Source of the DNA: Muribaculaceae bacterium
GTDB lineage: Bacteria > Bacteroidota > Bacteroidia > Bacteroidales > Muribaculaceae
Assembly: GCA_022509105.1 (NCBI GenBank)
Contig: JAFLTV010000002.1
Span: forward strand, 51,341-115,340
Direction of reading: 5' to 3'
DNA length: 64,000 nucleotides
The notes beneath the pieces were generated by a model. The model worked only from the letters and a program-made list of their open reading frames with translations. It did not search any database and was not told the origin of the DNA. The position numbers and the translations under genes were made by a program. Shown here piece after piece: positions 29,179 to 38,580 of this stretch; the first letter of the stretch is position 1; each line of letters starts with the position of its first letter.

Positions 29179-30220
29179 GAGGATGAGAGGGAAAGAATGG
29201 AATAGCAGAATCCTTTGTCAGCTTTTAGTCTTGGGCTTGTTAATAGCGGGGGCCTGTTCTAAAAGACCTTCCAATGTATTGAGCGAAGACAAGATGGTGA
29301 AGCTGATGGTGGATATGGAAATTGCTGAATCTTATGCTTCCCAACAATCTTCTTCAAATGATTACAGGATAGAGCTTGGGCGTCAGGTCCTTGCAAAACA
29401 TGGAGTGTCGGAAGAGACCCTCGACACTACTTTGGCATGGTATGGACGCAATATGGACGAATATTCCGCTTTATTCGAAAAAATTGATAAGGAGATTCTT
29501 AAAAGAAAGAAAAAATATTCTGATAATCCGGTGGAAACACAGTCAAGCCTTGCAAATCTCTGGCCTTATTCCACTCATCAGATAATATCTCCGTTGGCAA
29601 ATTCGGAGGTGATGAATTTTTCAATTTCTAATCCTAATATTCCTAAGGGAAATATTGTGGAGATGTCTTTTCTGATGGCAAATGGCAGCAATGTCAAGGG
29701 CACGATAGGGGTAGAATATACTGACGGCACAGGTGAAGCTGTTGTAAACAATAATTCAGGAAAAAATAAATTTTTAATCGACATCCAGAGTGATACTGCA
29801 AAGACTGTATCACGGCTTTATGGATTTGTTCAATTTAAGGAAAAAGATCGTCATTCGATTTTTATTGACAGTCTTGCAATAACATTACTGCCTATAGATT
29901 CTGCCACATATTCCCAAAAGAAGAGAAACCAAAAGCAGTATGGTGCTCTTTATAATCGGAAACCTGTAGTCAAGGTGGAAAAACCGGACACTATAGCTGC
30001 GGTTGATACCATACCAAAAAATGATTCCCTGAATATTGACCAGGAGGTGGCAGCAAAGCCGGAAGAGGTAAAGGGTGAGACTAAATCCACGTTAAATTCT
30101 ACTGATCAGGGTTCAATACCTAAAAAGATATCACCTGCTCCTGTGAATGAAAATGGCGTCAGACCAAAAGAAACAAAATCGGCTGAAGCCAATAAACTCC
30201 AGCCGATGAAATCAAAGTAG
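29156..30220 (+). CDS. DUF4296-type lipoprotein
   Basis: Lipobox LLIAGACSKRPS, then KMVKLMVDMEIAESYA...VLAKHGVSEETLDTTLAWYGRNMDEYSALFEKIDKEI, typical of DUF4296. Confidence 0.78.
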   Translation: MRRRKKNKRMRGKEWNSRILCQLLVLGLLIAGACSKRPSNVLSEDKMVKLMVDMEIAESYASQQSSSNDYRIELGRQVLAKHGVSEETLDTTLAWYGRNMDEYSALFEKIDKEILKRKKKYSDNPVETQSSLANLWPYSTHQIISPLANSEVMNFSISNPNIPKGNIVEMSFLMANGSNVKGTIGVEYTDGTGEAVVNNNSGKNKFLIDIQSDTAKTVSRLYGFVQFKEKDRHSIFIDSLAITLLPIDSATYSQKKRNQKQYGALYNRKPVVKVEKPDTIAAVDTIPKNDSLNIDQEVAAKPEEVKGETKSTLNSTDQGSIPKKISPAPVNENGVRPKETKSAEANKLQPMKSK

Positions 30221-30235
30221 TATTTTTCTTTTTAT

Positions 30236-31699
30236 TTATCCTTTTCGGTTAGGATCACATGTTAGACCGACTCCTAATTTTTTGAAAATCTTATGGTCAA
30301 CTTCCCCGAGCATTACAGTTGAATGAACTTGACAACCATTTAATTCAGGGAGTTTTTCCAATGCTTTCCGACAGTTTTCATCATGAGGACTGAGCACCGA
30401 CAAAGCAACAATAACCTCATCGGAATGCAGGCGTGGGTTGCGAGCTTTCAGATAAGAGAGTTTTGTGTGTTGAATAGGCTCTATAAATTCCTGCGGAATC
30501 AGTTTCAATTCATGGGGAATGCCGGCAAGATATTTCAGGGCATTGAGAATCAAAGCTGAACTCGGACCTAACAAGTCGCTTGATTCAGCAGTGATTATAG
30601 TGCCGTCGTTAAGCTCGATGGCGGAACACGGGCGGCCGCTAATTTCTGCGCGTGATCTTGCAGCGCCAACACATTTGCGATATGACACATCTATGCCGGC
30701 CTGTTTGAATAATAAAGATATCTTATTGATTTCCGATTCAGATCCATGGCCTGTTGCAAACTCATTTAAAGCTGTGAAATAACGGCGAATAATCTCGTTT
30801 TTTGAAGCTTCGCGACATATCTCATCATTTGAGATGCAGAATCCGGCCATATTAACCCCCATGTCGGTTGGTGAATGATAAGGACTTTGACCATAAATAC
30901 CCATGAAGAGGGCATTCAACACCGGATAAATCTCAATGTCGCGGTTATAGTTAACAGCAGTTTTTCCATAGGTTTCGAGATGGAAAGGATCGATCATGTT
31001 GATGTCATTAAGGTCGGCAGTTGCTGCTTCATATGCTATATTTACAGGGTGCTTCAGAGGGAGACTCCAGATAGGGAACGTTTCGAATTTTGCATAACCG
31101 GCTTCCACTCCTCTTTTGTTTTCGTTATAAAGCTGGCTAAGACAAACAGCCATTTTCCCGCTTCCGGGGCCCGGAGCCGTTACAATCACGAGAGGACGGC
31201 TTGTTTCAATATAATCATTTCTGCCAAAACCTTTGTCAGAGGCTATAAGGTCGACATTATGAGGATAACCTTCTATTAGATAATGATAATAGACTTTTAT
31301 TCCTTTACGTTCGAGTCTTTGCCGGAAGGCATCTGCGCTCATCTGCCCGTCGTAATGGGTGACGACCACTGAGCTTACCATAAATCCTCTCTCAATGAAT
31401 GCCTCGCGAAGTCGCAAAACGTCTTCATCGTAAGTTATTCCAAGGTCAACTCTTATTTTGTTTTTTTCAATATCCTTCGCACTGATAACGATCACAATCT
31501 CTAACTTGTCTTTGAGATTATGAAACATTTTCAGTTTGCTGTCAGGTTGAAAACCGGGGAGCACTCGGCTTGCATGATAATCATCGAAGAGTTTGCCGCC
31601 AAGTTCAAGATAAAGTTTGTTGCCGAACTTCTCAATTCGTTCGCTAATATGTTCTGACTGAATCGTCAGATACTTTTCGTTGTCAAATCCGTATTCCAT
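30236..31699 (-). CDS. DUF1846-type conserved protein
   Basis: GFDNEKYLTIQSEHISERIEKFGNKLYLELGGKLFDDYHASRVLPGFQPDSKL and TAPGPGSGKMAVCLSQLYNENKRGVEAGYAKFETFPIWSLPLKHPVN. Confidence 0.88.
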   Translation of the reverse strand: MEYGFDNEKYLTIQSEHISERIEKFGNKLYLELGGKLFDDYHASRVLPGFQPDSKLKMFHNLKDKLEIVIVISAKDIEKNKIRVDLGITYDEDVLRLREAFIERGFMVSSVVVTHYDGQMSADAFRQRLERKGIKVYYHYLIEGYPHNVDLIASDKGFGRNDYIETSRPLVIVTAPGPGSGKMAVCLSQLYNENKRGVEAGYAKFETFPIWSLPLKHPVNIAYEAATADLNDINMIDPFHLETYGKTAVNYNRDIEIYPVLNALFMGIYGQSPYHSPTDMGVNMAGFCISNDEICREASKNEIIRRYFTALNEFATGHGSESEINKISLLFKQAGIDVSYRKCVGAARSRAEISGRPCSAIELNDGTIITAESSDLLGPSSALILNALKYLAGIPHELKLIPQEFIEPIQHTKLSYLKARNPRLHSDEVIVALSVLSPHDENCRKALEKLPELNGCQVHSTVMLGEVDHKIFKKLGVGLTCDPNRKG

Positions 31700-31787
31700 A
31701 ACGGGATACAAAGTTACTAATAATTATTGAAATAAAGAGCCTATAATTTTTAACTTTTATTTAGTTGGGGATAAAACAGGAAATTAT

Positions 31788-31939
31788 TAATTTTGCAATA
31801 AGAAATTAAGAGCTGAAAAATTAAGCTCTTTAAGGGTCTTTTATCTCGTCAAGGATAATGACGAAGCAAAAAGATTCTTAATTTTTTTACTCTCCGTAGA
31901 ATATCTGCGGGGCTTAATTATCATTAAATTAAATAAAGA
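31788..31939 (+). promoter_or_regulatory. greA promoter (TAATTTTG, 31788-31795) and structured 5' leader with three hairpins
   Basis: Hairpins: AAGAGCT/AGCTCTT (31808-31830); TCTTTT..TCGTCA/TGACGA..AAAAGA (31837-31874) followed by TTTTTTT; CCGTAGA-ata-TCTGCGG (31894-31910). Confidence 0.55.
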
Positions 31940-32404
31940 ATGGCTACATATCTTACCCAAGAGGGATATGACAAGAAAATGAAAGAATTGAGCGAATTGG
32001 AAGCTCAACGCCCCTTGATTAAACAGGCTATTGCCGAAGCACGCGATAAAGGTGACCTGTCGGAAAATGCAGAATATGACGCTGCCAAAGAAGCGCAGGG
32101 GATGCTCGAAATGAAAATTGCCAAAATCAAAGAACTTATCGCATCGGCAAGAATAATCGACGACAGCAATCTAAACACAGATGAAGTGCAGCTTCTCAAC
32201 AAAGTCACTATAAAGAATCTTAAAACAAAGCAAGAGGTTTGCTATACAATTGTCACCGAAAACGAGGCCAATTTCCGTGAAGGAAAAATAGCATCTACAA
32301 CTCCAATTGCTCAAGGCCTTTTAGGACATAAAGTGGGCGACAACGTGAAAGTAAAAGTTCCGGCCGGGGAATTGGAATTTGAAATCCTTAAAATAGAAAT
32401 TTAA
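31940..32404 (+). CDS. greA: Transcription elongation factor GreA
   Basis: AIAEARDKGDLSENAEYDAAKEAQGMLEMKIAKI; C-terminal TPIAQGLLGHKVGDNVKVKVPAGELEFEILKIE. Confidence 0.97.
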   Translation: MATYLTQEGYDKKMKELSELEAQRPLIKQAIAEARDKGDLSENAEYDAAKEAQGMLEMKIAKIKELIASARIIDDSNLNTDEVQLLNKVTIKNLKTKQEVCYTIVTENEANFREGKIASTTPIAQGLLGHKVGDNVKVKVPAGELEFEILKIEI

Positions 32405-32406
32405 AG

Positions 32407-32805
32407 ATGACAATTTTCAGTAGAATCATAGCGGGTGAACTTCCATCATATAAGGTTGCTGAGGATGATAAATTTTATGCTTTCCTCGATATCAACCCTA
32501 TAGCATGGGGTCACACATTAGTAGTGCCGAAGCAAGAAGTGGATTATTTCTTTGATATAGACGATCGCCAAATCGGAGAAATGATGATTTTCGCAAAGAA
32601 AGTGGCGGAAGCTATAAAATCGGCAATACCATGTCAAAAGGTTGGAATGGCGGTTTTAGGCCTCGAGGTGCCTCATGCACATATCCATTTGGTGCCCCTT
32701 AAAACTGAGGGAGATATGGATTTCAAACATAAGGTCAAGGACCCTTCTCCGGAAAAAATGAAAGAGGTCTGTGAAAAGATAGCGGCCGCTTTCAATAAAG
32801 GTTGA
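32407..32805 (+). CDS. HIT-family protein
   Basis: IFSRIIAGELPSYKVAEDDKFYAFLDINPIAWGHTLVVPKQ and HAHIHLVPL. Confidence 0.93.
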   Translation: MTIFSRIIAGELPSYKVAEDDKFYAFLDINPIAWGHTLVVPKQEVDYFFDIDDRQIGEMMIFAKKVAEAIKSAIPCQKVGMAVLGLEVPHAHIHLVPLKTEGDMDFKHKVKDPSPEKMKEVCEKIAAAFNKG

Positions 32806-32844
32806 AAAAAGCAGATTTGAAATAATAGAAATCCATTAAATCAT

Positions 32845-32893
32845 AAAGAGGATACGTCAATTCTATTTTTTGACTATCCTCTTTAATTTTTTT
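32845..32893 (+). terminator. Rho-independent terminator downstream of greA-HIT
   Basis: AAAGAGGATAcGTCA..TGACtATCCTCTTT followed by AATTTTTTT. Confidence 0.85.
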
Positions 32894-33060
32894 GTATGAT
32901 TTAAGACATTCTTCCCCAATTTATGAAAAATATAAGGACACGGCCATTAGTTATGAAAGGAATTATAAATCAAAGATCGAACTTTGAAAAATCAGTTTTA
33001 GAGATTTGGTTTTGTGATTGGATTTTCATTACTTTGTAAAAGGAAAAATAAAAGTTTGTC

Positions 33061-33936
33061 ATGTTGCGTGAAGATAATATCGTAAGATTTGACTGGGCTC
33101 TGAAGAGGCTGTTGCGTCATAAGGCCGATCATACGATTCTCAACGGATTTCTTTCTTCGTTGCTGAATGAAAAAATCAGCATCACCCGAATGCTTGAAAG
33201 CGAGGGCAACAAGGAATACGAGGAGAATAAATACAACCGTGTCGATATGTTGGCTGAAGATAGCAAAGGGCAGAAAATATTGATAGAGGTTCAGGTAGAA
33301 ACTGAAGATTCATATTTTCACGGAATGCTTTTTGGCACATCGAAAGTGATAAACGAATATCTTGAAAGCGGAAAAGGCTATGAAAACGTAGTAAAAGTCT
33401 ACAGCATAAACATTGTCTATTTCAAACTTGGAGAAGGGAGTGATTATGCATACCATGGAAAGACTGAATTCAAGGGAATGCACGATCATGACATACTGGA
33501 ACTCTCACCAAAATTAAAGGAGAAATTCAAGATTGACCATATTTATGAGATATTCCCCGAATATTATATTCTCAAGGCCAATGATTTCAACAGGCTTGCA
33601 GTGACGCCATTGGAACAATGGATGCATTTTCTTAAACACAGCCAACTTCCGGAAGGTGCTAACGCACCGGGATTGAAGGAAGCTGCAAGGGAACTTAGGA
33701 TTTCACAACTCACAAGGGAAGAGAGGCGTGATTATGAAAAGTATATCGACAATATGTTATCTTTAGAGGATGTTGTTGAGAGTGCATATTCCAGTGGCCG
33801 TTTTGAAGGAAAAGCTGAAGGAATCTTTGAAGGAAAATTGCAGACTGCGCGTCGGATGAAGGATCAGGGTTTAGATTTTGAAATGATTTCCAAATGTACA
33901 GGTATCCCTATAGATGAATTGCAAAAACAGCTGTAA
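33061..33936 (+). CDS. Rpn-family PD-(D/E)XK nuclease / putative transposase-like protein
   Basis: FDWALKRLLRHKADHTILNGFLSSLL; NRVDMLAEDSKGQKILIEVQVE (D..ExQ core); Glu/Gly-rich C-terminal tail typical of the family. Confidence 0.87.
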   Translation: MLREDNIVRFDWALKRLLRHKADHTILNGFLSSLLNEKISITRMLESEGNKEYEENKYNRVDMLAEDSKGQKILIEVQVETEDSYFHGMLFGTSKVINEYLESGKGYENVVKVYSINIVYFKLGEGSDYAYHGKTEFKGMHDHDILELSPKLKEKFKIDHIYEIFPEYYILKANDFNRLAVTPLEQWMHFLKHSQLPEGANAPGLKEAARELRISQLTREERRDYEKYIDNMLSLEDVVESAYSSGRFEGKAEGIFEGKLQTARRMKDQGLDFEMISKCTGIPIDELQKQL

Positions 33937-33968
33937 CCCCTTCCATATAAAATTAAAGTTTTCACGAT

Positions 33969-34020
33969 AAAAAAGAAAAATTTTCCTGATCTCAAAAATC
34001 GGGAAAATTTTCTTTTTTAT
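33969..34020. terminator. Terminator between convergent genes
   Basis: AAAAAAGAAAAATTTTCCTGAT-ctcaaaa-ATCGGGAAAATTTTCTTTTTT; A/T tracts on both sides. Confidence 0.8.
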
Positions 34021-34068
34021 AACTATCGGGAGATATTTTCAGAACTTAATCTGAAAGGATTTCTGTTC

Positions 34069-35724
34069 TTATTTCTGATCTTTGATAAGGAAATGGTCGC
34101 CGGATTCTTTCACGATATTTTCATAATATTTCTTATCATACCCACCAAACGTCGGTGAGGCCGGAATTCCATATTCATTATTTTTGAATGAGCCGTCTTC
34201 ATTTGTTTTCTTGATGTTGCCATCCATATATTTAACCAAAAGATACTGAGCCAGTTCCCTGTATTCATCAGTGGCTTCTTTAGCTATAGAAGCAGCTTCA
34301 GAATTAACAGCATCCACGAGCTGTTGATTGTTTCCTCCAACCAATAAGGCAAGGTATTCATTTTCTTTTTCCGGACGGGATGAAATATATTTGTTTTCAA
34401 GACGGTTCTGCACTTTCCGGATGTCAGGAATCATAAGATCATAACGATTATAGGCCTGGTTTGCCACCCAGTTGTTCATCCAGAAATTGGAATCAAAAGA
34501 GAAGGTATTGATATTCCCTTTGTCTAATTGTGCGGGCACTTCAGTCACACTGCAATAAATAGGCATATAGACAGAAGTGTTAGTGTCATCAGTGCCAAAC
34601 CAAAGAACGCCGCCAACCGGGTCAGGCATGAAAGCCCTGCTTTGACTCACAAAGCTCCATCCGGTCTGTTGTGTTCCGATTGCTCTTTCCATCAGATATT
34701 TCTTTCCGTCAACCTCATACGTCATCGGACGCCAACGATAGGGTACATGATTAGGACCCGCACCAATATCCTTAGTCATGTCGAGAGGGGTGCCTTCGAA
34801 ATGGTCTCTCATGGCATCTTGCATATCGGCAAGGCTCACCTTCTTATCGGGCACGACATAAAGCGGCATAGGATCATCGCTTTCGCCAACACACCAGTTA
34901 TAATAGACGTCGGTCTCCGGTTTGAATTTACGGAAATAAGACCAAACTCTTGCGTCGCAGCCTCTGCGAGTTGCAACATCATGGTTACAATATGCATCGG
35001 CGAATGAGAAATCTTCATCCTTGCCATTGAAATATCCACGTTTACGTGCAAAGGATATCATATCTTTGCTGTGCATTACATTTTCCTTGTCTTTGAGGTT
35101 CACTTTACGGACACGCGGTTCATTGGCATGGCCTGAAATAGCATCATCGGGAATTCTTACTGCAATCCATACCGCGCCCTTTTCAGCGCCTTTCCCGATC
35201 ATTTCCATTACCCATACTTCATCTTTATCTGCAATTGAGAATGACTCTCCCTCGCTTGCGTAGCCATATTTATCAACAAGATCCGTCATCACCTTAATGG
35301 CTTCTCTTGCAGATTTAGAACGCTCGAGAGCAATCTGGATTAATGAACCATAGTCAATGATTGAATTGCCGGTTGTGTCTAATAATTCTTCATGTCCGCC
35401 CCAGGTGGTTTCGCCGATCACTACCTGATATTCATTCATGTTGCCCACCACATTGTAAGTTTCAGCGGGCTGAGGAATCTCCCCAAGATGTTTGTTTGTG
35501 TCCCATTCGTATATTTGTCGCATAGTGCCGGGTTTGTGTTTGGCAGCAGGAGTATGCGACAAATCTCCATATAAATTATGGGAATCGGCAGCATAAGTGA
35601 TCATGACCGAACCATCGGTGGTTGCGTTTTTGCCGGCTATGAGATTTGTGCAGCAATAGCCTTCTGTCGCTCCTATTGACAGGAATGCTAAAATTAAAGA
35701 TTTAAGAATATTTTTATTTGTCAT
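34069..35724 (-). CDS. C69-family dipeptidase
   Basis: Signal peptide followed by CCTNLIAGKNATTDGSVMITYAADSH, typical N-terminal Cys nucleophile of C69/U34 peptidases. Confidence 0.9.
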   Translation of the reverse strand: MTNKNILKSLILAFLSIGATEGYCCTNLIAGKNATTDGSVMITYAADSHNLYGDLSHTPAAKHKPGTMRQIYEWDTNKHLGEIPQPAETYNVVGNMNEYQVVIGETTWGGHEELLDTTGNSIIDYGSLIQIALERSKSAREAIKVMTDLVDKYGYASEGESFSIADKDEVWVMEMIGKGAEKGAVWIAVRIPDDAISGHANEPRVRKVNLKDKENVMHSKDMISFARKRGYFNGKDEDFSFADAYCNHDVATRRGCDARVWSYFRKFKPETDVYYNWCVGESDDPMPLYVVPDKKVSLADMQDAMRDHFEGTPLDMTKDIGAGPNHVPYRWRPMTYEVDGKKYLMERAIGTQQTGWSFVSQSRAFMPDPVGGVLWFGTDDTNTSVYMPIYCSVTEVPAQLDKGNINTFSFDSNFWMNNWVANQAYNRYDLMIPDIRKVQNRLENKYISSRPEKENEYLALLVGGNNQQLVDAVNSEAASIAKEATDEYRELAQYLLVKYMDGNIKKTNEDGSFKNNEYGIPASPTFGGYDKKYYENIVKESGDHFLIKDQK

Positions 35725-35950
35725 TATCAGAATTCAATTTGAGTTGATAATTAGGTTTTAAATAATTTATCGTAAAGTTAATAAAATCTTTTTGATTAGG
35801 AAAAGACGGAAATAACTGTCCTGTTTTGATATTTTAACGGACAAATTATTAAATAATTTGAGTATTGATAAAGAAAAGATGAGTTTTTGGTGTTATAAAC
35901 TATGGAAATGGTAATTATTTCCGGTATTTTTGCAATAAATAAAAAAGATT

Positions 35951-37813
35951 ATGAAAAACGAAGAAGAGGTTAAAATCGAACCTAAAGATATAGAAGAAAA
36001 CATAGCAGTGGAAAATCCGTTTTCAACCCTGGGAGTAGAACCAAGATTAGTTAAAGCCATTGATGAGTTAGGCTTTGCCTCTCCGATGCCGATTCAGGAG
36101 AAAGTAATTCCTCATTTACTCTCACAAGAAGGCGATGTAGTAGGCCTTGCGCAGACGGGCACAGGCAAAACTGCGGCTTTCGGTTTGCCGGTGCTTCAGA
36201 GGATAGACGTTGATAAACGGGTGCCCCAGGCTTTAATAATAGCGCCTACTCGCGAATTATGTCTTCAGATTGCGGGAGATCTTGCAGATTTCTCAAAATA
36301 TATCGACAATCTGAAAATACTGCCCGTGTATGGAGGCAGCAGCATAGACAGCCAGATTAAAGCGTTGAGAAACGGTGTGCAAGTGATTGTTGCTACGCCC
36401 GGCAGACTTATAGACTTGATTAAGAGGGGAGAGGTTAAACTTCAGGATGTGCATACTGTCATACTTGATGAAGCTGATGAAATGCTTAATATGGGCTTCC
36501 TGGATGATATTAAGCAGATACTCGAGCATGTTCCGGAAGATAGAAAGATGCTGATGTTCTCAGCCACCATGCCTAAGGAGATTGCCGACATTTCAAAGCA
36601 ATTCATGCATGATCCGGTGGAATTTGTTGTAGGCAACAGAAATGAAGGTGCTAAGAATGTAAGGCATATATATTACATGGTAAAGGCTCATGACAAGTAT
36701 CTGGCCTTAAAACGTATTGCCGACAATAGTCCCGATATTTACGGTATTATCTTCTGCCGTACAAAAAAAGAAACCCAGGAGATTGCCGACAAGCTCATAG
36801 CCGATGGCTATAATGCCGATTGTCTGCATGGAGATCTTTCTCAGGCCCAAAGAGACCTGGCAATGAAGAAATTCCGTGACCATGTCACTCAGTTACTTGT
36901 GGCTACAGACGTTGCTGCAAGAGGATTGGATGTGGATGACTTGACCCATGTAATCAATTACGGACTTCCCGAAGACACTGCTGTGTATACACATCGTTCC
37001 GGACGTACTGGAAGAGCTAACAAAACTGGAGTTTCGGTGGCTATAATCCACTCACGAGAGAGAGGGAAGCTTAAAGAGATAGAGAAAAAGATAGGAAAGA
37101 CTTTTGAATATCGGAAGGTGCCCACACCGGAACATATTATTGAGAAACAGCTGTATAACCTGGCTGATAGAATCGAAAGGGTTGAGGTTGATGAAAACGC
37201 CATTTCAAAATATATTCCCGGAGTGAGAAAAAAACTGGAGTGGCTTTCAGAAGAAGATCTTCTCAAGAGAGTTTTATCTTTGGAATTCAATAGGCTTCTG
37301 AAATATTATCAGGATATGCCTGATCTTGATCTTAATGCCCCTGAAAAAGGAGAGAAAGGAGAAAAGAAAGGAAAAGGCAGAGAGAAAAGAGATAAAGACC
37401 GCCGTGAAGCTGAACCGGGTTTTGAAAGGATCGCTCTTAATGTCGGTAAGGCTCAAGGTTTCTTCCCCGGAAATCTGATGGAAATTATCAATAAAAATGT
37501 GGTGGGTAGCAAACCTGATATCGGACGGATCGATCTTATGCCGGATTACACTCTTTTCGATGTGAGAAAAGGAGATGGGAGAAGAGTTATAGATGCGTTG
37601 AAAAATATAGATTTCTTTGGCACTACATTAAAGCCGGAAAGAGCTACAGACAGAGATTATTCTTCTTCAGGCAAGAAGGGGAAGAAAGACTCTTCCAAGC
37701 CTAAAGCTTCAAAGAAAGGAAAAGGTTCTGAAAAAAAAGGAAAGAAGGGAAAAGAAGCTTCAAAACCTGAATATAACGGTAATTATGAAATATTTTATAA
37801 GAAGAAAAAGTAA
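35951..37813 (+). CDS. DEAD-box RNA helicase with basic tail
   Basis: AQTGTGKTAAFGLP, PTRELCLQIA, DEADEMLNMGF, SATMP, ARGLDVDDLTHVINYGLPEDTAVYTHRSGRTGR; Lys-rich C-terminus. Confidence 0.96.
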   Translation: MKNEEEVKIEPKDIEENIAVENPFSTLGVEPRLVKAIDELGFASPMPIQEKVIPHLLSQEGDVVGLAQTGTGKTAAFGLPVLQRIDVDKRVPQALIIAPTRELCLQIAGDLADFSKYIDNLKILPVYGGSSIDSQIKALRNGVQVIVATPGRLIDLIKRGEVKLQDVHTVILDEADEMLNMGFLDDIKQILEHVPEDRKMLMFSATMPKEIADISKQFMHDPVEFVVGNRNEGAKNVRHIYYMVKAHDKYLALKRIADNSPDIYGIIFCRTKKETQEIADKLIADGYNADCLHGDLSQAQRDLAMKKFRDHVTQLLVATDVAARGLDVDDLTHVINYGLPEDTAVYTHRSGRTGRANKTGVSVAIIHSRERGKLKEIEKKIGKTFEYRKVPTPEHIIEKQLYNLADRIERVEVDENAISKYIPGVRKKLEWLSEEDLLKRVLSLEFNRLLKYYQDMPDLDLNAPEKGEKGEKKGKGREKRDKDRREAEPGFERIALNVGKAQGFFPGNLMEIINKNVVGSKPDIGRIDLMPDYTLFDVRKGDGRRVIDALKNIDFFGTTLKPERATDRDYSSSGKKGKKDSSKPKASKKGKGSEKKGKKGKEASKPEYNGNYEIFYKKKK

Positions 37814-38528
37814 GGTGGGAAATATTAGAAAAACAATTTGGTCGGCTCTGATTTTAGGGTCGGCCTTTGCTGCATTTATGCCCGTTGATTTAAATGCAGA
37901 GGATAAAGTTGTCAAGAAAGAGCAAAAAGAGAATCAAAAAAAGGATTTTTCTATTAAAAACATATTTCTTGATTTGCAGATTTCTGCTTTAGAATCACTG
38001 CCGAAGGCAACAAGGCTGGATATGATAGATTATTGGGATGCCGACAGTGTCTACAAAGCCCCCAATGTCATGGAAGGCCTCTCCTGGATTGAAAACATGA
38101 ACGAGACTTATATGAAAATTGTCATAAGTCCGGTCAGTACATTAGAAATAAAAACACTTCCGGCAAAAAAGGGAAGTATTATCATGACGATTTACACTAT
38201 CGGCGACGATGTTCAAGCTAAAGACAGTTCTGTCAAATTTTATGACGATAAAATGAATGAACTGCCGACTGAAAAATATTTTCAAACCCTTGAAGTGAAG
38301 GATTTCTTTTCTATCCCTAAAGGTTCGATCACAAAAATGAAAGAGATAGAACAAATGATTCCTTTCCCAACAATAGCCTATGATGTTTCTCCGGAGGAAG
38401 ATATCGTGACGGCATATCTCACGGTTGAACAATACATAAATGAAGATGATTGGAATATAGCCAAACTTTTTGCAAAACCCTATGTAAAACTGGAATGGAA
38501 GAAAGATAAGTTCAGAATAATGAAATAG
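37785..38528 (+). CDS. DUF3256-like secreted protein
   Basis: N-terminal signal-like segment, then DFSIKNIFLDLQISALESLPKATRLDMIDYWDADSVYKAPN. The true start may be the GTG at 37815. Confidence 0.65.
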   Translation: MKYFIRRKSKVGNIRKTIWSALILGSAFAAFMPVDLNAEDKVVKKEQKENQKKDFSIKNIFLDLQISALESLPKATRLDMIDYWDADSVYKAPNVMEGLSWIENMNETYMKIVISPVSTLEIKTLPAKKGSIIMTIYTIGDDVQAKDSSVKFYDDKMNELPTEKYFQTLEVKDFFSIPKGSITKMKEIEQMIPFPTIAYDVSPEEDIVTAYLTVEQYINEDDWNIAKLFAKPYVKLEWKKDKFRIMK

Positions 38529-38580
38529 GGTAAGCTTCATTTTAAAATTTTAACTAATCAACATCTAAACAACATAATAC

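Noticed and set aside
33782-33840. Gly/Glu repeat (EGKAEGIFEGK) in the Rpn gene as a possible tandem repeat
   Set aside because: A normal feature of Rpn-family C-termini; too short to call a repeat element.
37620-37813. Lys-rich low-complexity 3' end of the DEAD-box gene as a possible frameshift
   Set aside because: Basic tails are common on DEAD-box helicases and the frame stays open to a normal stop.
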